Source: Oxyruncus cristatus (taxonomy: Eukaryota; Chordata; Aves; Passeriformes; Cotingidae). Taken from it: a stretch of DNA of 64,000 nt. Below are positions 60,486 through 64,000 of this stretch, piece by piece; within the stretch, counting starts at the first letter, position 1, and each line of letters opens with the position of its first letter. The position numbers and the translations under genes were made by a program. The stretch lies in the NCBI GenBank assembly GCA_013399855.1, contig VXAY01002459.1, positions 163,224-227,223 on the forward strand, in the 5' to 3' direction. The notes under the pieces are model-generated. The model saw only the letters and a list, made by a program, of their open reading frames with translations. It was not told where the DNA came from and did not search any database.

Positions 60486-63400
60486 TAATCTGTCTCCGTC
60501 GTTTTGTATTCTAAATTTGTGCTTCCTTCTTGGCCTACAGTAAGGGTGAAGGTAAATGCAAGATGAGGCCTAAGTTCTACTCCATAGTAAAACTGTAAAT
60601 GGCACAAAGGAAAGCCATGTTCTCTCTTGCCTACAGCATACAACAACCAAAGGTTATTATAAAGCTGTAGGATACAGCATATTAAAATAACAAGGAGTTA
60701 ATTCAATGTGTTCAACATCTGTGAAATTCTCTTTGATTCCTGGCCCTATGGTGCCTTCCAAACTCTTTCCAGTTGCATCCATTCAATTTAACTGCTTGGT
60801 GGGAGATCTGGCAGATGAGAGAGGAAGATGAGAGATGATGAATGACCTTTTGGTGTGATTGTTCTCCTTCCTCTCCAGTGTCCTGACCTCTGTGCTCACC
60901 AGTTAAAGGTGACTTCGTGCCATCTGATGAACTGAGGGGCAATTGCTACACCTGTTCCTACAAGGCAAACACAGTTCACAGAAAGTGATGCAGACCTTGT
61001 CCCTCACTTGTTTGACTGGGATGTCACTGAAGCCAAAATCTGCCTGCCAGCCTGCACTTCTGTGTATTTTTGCATGTTAACTGAAGTACAAATGCTTTTG
61101 TGTCCTGGATATCAGCCCAGATGCAAAACCTGCCAATTTAAGCATAGATACTCTCTTGATTAAAGTCTGCTACAAGAAACAGGTTTTTTTTTATTTTTCA
61201 CCTATATTTGTCAACCTTCCACCAAAAGCCAGCCTTTTCTTGGGAAAGACCTCTCAAGCATTCGCCTCTCTTCTCTTTAATGCATGTTTTGCTCTAGTGT
61301 ACAAGTGAATATATTTATTTCTTTTGAGTTATCAGTATTGCTTATTTCTGCTTTGAGATATATGGAATGACTATTTACTCAGGAAGATATAGAAATAAAA
61401 GACCAGAAAACTCTGTTGTATTGTGTTTGCCAAAGCATTTTAAAATAAAACCAAGCATTGCTCTCTAGGGACATTTCTACCGGTGTAATTGGAGATACTG
61501 ATCACGGGTACAGAGGAACTCAATGCAATATTTATTTAAGTCTGCAGAAATAAAACTGACAGAATTGTACTTCAAATTGCTCAACCAATAAGTCAAAGAT
61601 GTTTTCTAAGAGCTCTTACCTCAGTTCTTCTCTCTTATCTGAGCTTCTTCCAACAAGATCAGACTTAATCCTACAGGTATTTTACCTGAGAGTATCTAGG
61701 GAATGGGCTGACGCCCATAGTATGCACTCTCTTATCTCACTGGCTTCAGCTCTCTCTTTCTGTATTTATAATCAGGCTGATTTACTTTAGCAGACATATT
61801 TTCAAAAATTCCATGAATTTCTAGGAAGCTATAAAAATAATCTATGCTGCTGTGTTCTGTCTATCTGATAGGGACTTCCTCATCTTAATGGCACTTTTTG
61901 CCATTATCAATCACTATGAACTCTGTCAAGCCCCTGAAACATATTATAGATTTAAAATTTGTGACTTTCTCCACTTGTGAAGTAATTCAGTGTCAATTCA
62001 GTGGCTAACAAGCCACTTCAAAAATCAAAGGCACTTCGGCACATGTCCTGTTATTGTTTTTAAAATTGAATTTAGCTGCATCCAAAATTGTGGCTAGATT
62101 TAAAACAATCCATAAAGATCAAAGAAAGAGATTTACTCAGACTTGAATTTTGCCTGGAGTGAGTTTTAAATGGTTGTGTCACATGTGTTCATCCTGTTCG
62201 TATAACACAGACAGGAATGGTAGGAAACAAAGTAAAGAGATGTTTATCTGGTGATGGGGGCTTGAGAAATAAATAGAAACTACTGCATTATTGATTAATT
62301 TGAAATGAATCCAGTTCTACTGTGGTCATTATTTCATTTAATTACTCTAAGACAGGGAAAATAACAAAATAAATAATATCTAATATAGAATTAGTGCATT
62401 CTGTGGTAGGATAGAAGTATACTGACCTCCAAATCACTTTCCTATGGTGTACAGAGCCTGTTTTTACCATGACACACATTCAATCAGAGACTCTTGCTAT
62501 TCTTTAATACTTTTTAATGCTATTCTTTATCCTTTTTTTTTTTTACTGAGAGTCCAGGTAACAAACATTGCCTTGCAGAACTACTGCTCTGGATAATTCT
62601 TATCTAGGTGAATATAATTTTGGAATTTTTGTATAGTCTGTGATTATATATCCCTCAGGTTTAATTTCTAAAGTTCAGAAAGTGATGCATCATGCAATTT
62701 CTCTGCTGAAACCTTTCCTTTTTGGCAAATTAGACCTGACAACAGCCCCTGAAACACCTGAAGACTTGCAGCGTTTGCAGGTAATGTTGTAGGGCTCTCA
62801 ACCTGAGCTGCTGTATTCTGGTTGTCAGGTTGCTGTCTCCCTTATGGTGTAAAAGTTGAAACTAAGACCTTGTGATCTCAAGTGAAGAAAATATTCAGGC
62901 TGATTGCTGTAAGTAGAGATGCATCCTGCAGGCTGAAGTGCAGTGTCAGGAAGAAGTAGAGTCCTGAAAGTGCAATATAACCAAGTAAAGTATATTGAGT
63001 TCCTTCTGCCAGGCAACTGCAACTTCTTCCTTTTTGGATGAGCCAAACAATTTCTTTGGAGCAGTTCAATCAAAGATCCTCCTGAGTCTTTCAGTGGGGG
63101 GCTAAAGTGTGGCTCACTGCTTTTATACAGTGTCTTTTGGAAGCTAGAATCAAATTACATGTCCCTGAGATATCCAAGATACTCTGAAAGGGATATCTAA
63201 GGAGGCGAAACTTCAGATGTTTTGGTTGTTACAGAATATGTGTGGTGGATTATGTGTGTGCACATTGTTCATATGAATTTACAAAGATCATATTTATATA
63301 TATACAAATAAGAGTATGCATACTACATATGTGTATGTCTATGTATTTCAGAAATTGACATTATTGTTATGGAGTGTTTGAAAAACTAAGGAATTAGCCA

Positions 63401-64000
63401 CTTCCAGCAAATCAACACTGGATTGACACTCATTAAGGTCACACACTAATGGTTAGCTCTTAATCACTTCCAGTTGTTACCAATACATGTTCAAAGCAGT
63501 CGGTCCTTGACTAGCCCTGAGTGGACTGTGAGAATCCAGCACCAGGGAGCTGACACTGAGTACTTGGTGTTGATGGGCATTGTTGCCTTGGCCACTGAGC
63601 TCCTCTCCTTGCTGATGGTTCATGCTCCTCATGCCCTCCCCAGAAGAAAAGGGAATGATCTCATCCGCTCTTGACATAGTACATCTTATTTTTTTTGTCC
63701 AGGGCTTGCTCTTGTTTTACTGGACATCTTCCTTGAGTATTCTCTAGGATCATTCTGATTCCATCAGATGTCTGCTCATTCTGCACAACCATTTTGGTTT
63801 CATTACACAGCTTTGTTGACTGCTGTAAAACCTGAGCTGTTACCTTGCAGATTTTACTGCTTGAACATATTTTCCTGCACCTCAGTTGTGCAGTTATACC
63901 ACAAATCTCCTTTGGCCTTTTGTGGCTAAATATTGTTTATATTTTTATGTTCAGTTGTATGTACAAAATTCTGTTAGCACTCTTACAATGCTATAGAATT
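60486..64000. other. AT-rich unique DNA, no gene seen
   Basis: No confident gene or mobile element. T run at 62528-62539, near-repeat of TGCTATTCTTTA at 62495 and 62518, AT-rich stretch 63290-63306. A GC-richer stretch at 63474-63677 is open on both strands for about 66 codons but shows no recognised protein. Confidence 0.5.

Noticed and set aside
63474..63677. 66-codon frames on both strands
   Set aside because: Mirror-image open frames in a GC-richer patch with no recognised product.

Overview
The window looks like AT-rich, gene-poor nuclear DNA from a bird. The evidence is the repeats: at least a dozen CR1 LINE fragments with the avian-type 3' tail (a GATGATCTT...CCTTCCAACC block followed by short ATTCTGTG-type units), and an LTR of the kind left by avian endogenous retroviruses. 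I cannot place it to species. A 34-base run of N shows that it comes from a draft assembly.

I found no gene I can defend. The open reading frames are short, start and stop at random, and either sit in CR1 copies (where several are real remnants of the CR1 ORF2 C-terminus) or in AT-rich DNA with no recognisable domain. No tRNA, rRNA, CRISPR array or operon-like structure is visible. The window could be a gene desert or the inside of a very large intron; the sequence alone does not decide this.

Layout: 1-1.7 kb is unique DNA with a cluster of POU-like motifs; 1.7-2.7 kb is a decayed CR1 reaching into the reverse transcriptase region; CR1 tails follow near 4.7, 8.4 and 12.3 kb. A possible MIR-like SINE lies at 15.0 kb and a GC-richer block with a TATA motif at 17.0 kb. 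A long minus-strand CR1 at 18.0-18.8 kb is split by an AAAT microsatellite. From 18.8 to 28.3 kb there are almost no young repeats, which is where candidate conserved noncoding DNA (19.4-19.8 kb) and a striking CRE-containing palindrome (21.75-21.81 kb) lie. CR1 pieces then recur at 28.3, 31.5, 34.1, 40.0, 41.9, 47.2, 47.5, 49.2, 52.4 and 60.2 kb. A solo-LTR-like element lies at about 50.9-51.3 kb. The last 3.5 kb holds only AT-rich unique DNA and short simple repeats.

No previously undescribed system is evident. The observations best worth checking are the CRE double palindrome near 21.78 kb, the POU-motif cluster near 1.0 kb, the candidate conserved elements near 17.9 and 19.5 kb, the LTR, and the hairpin at the 5' border of the 49.2 kb CR1.
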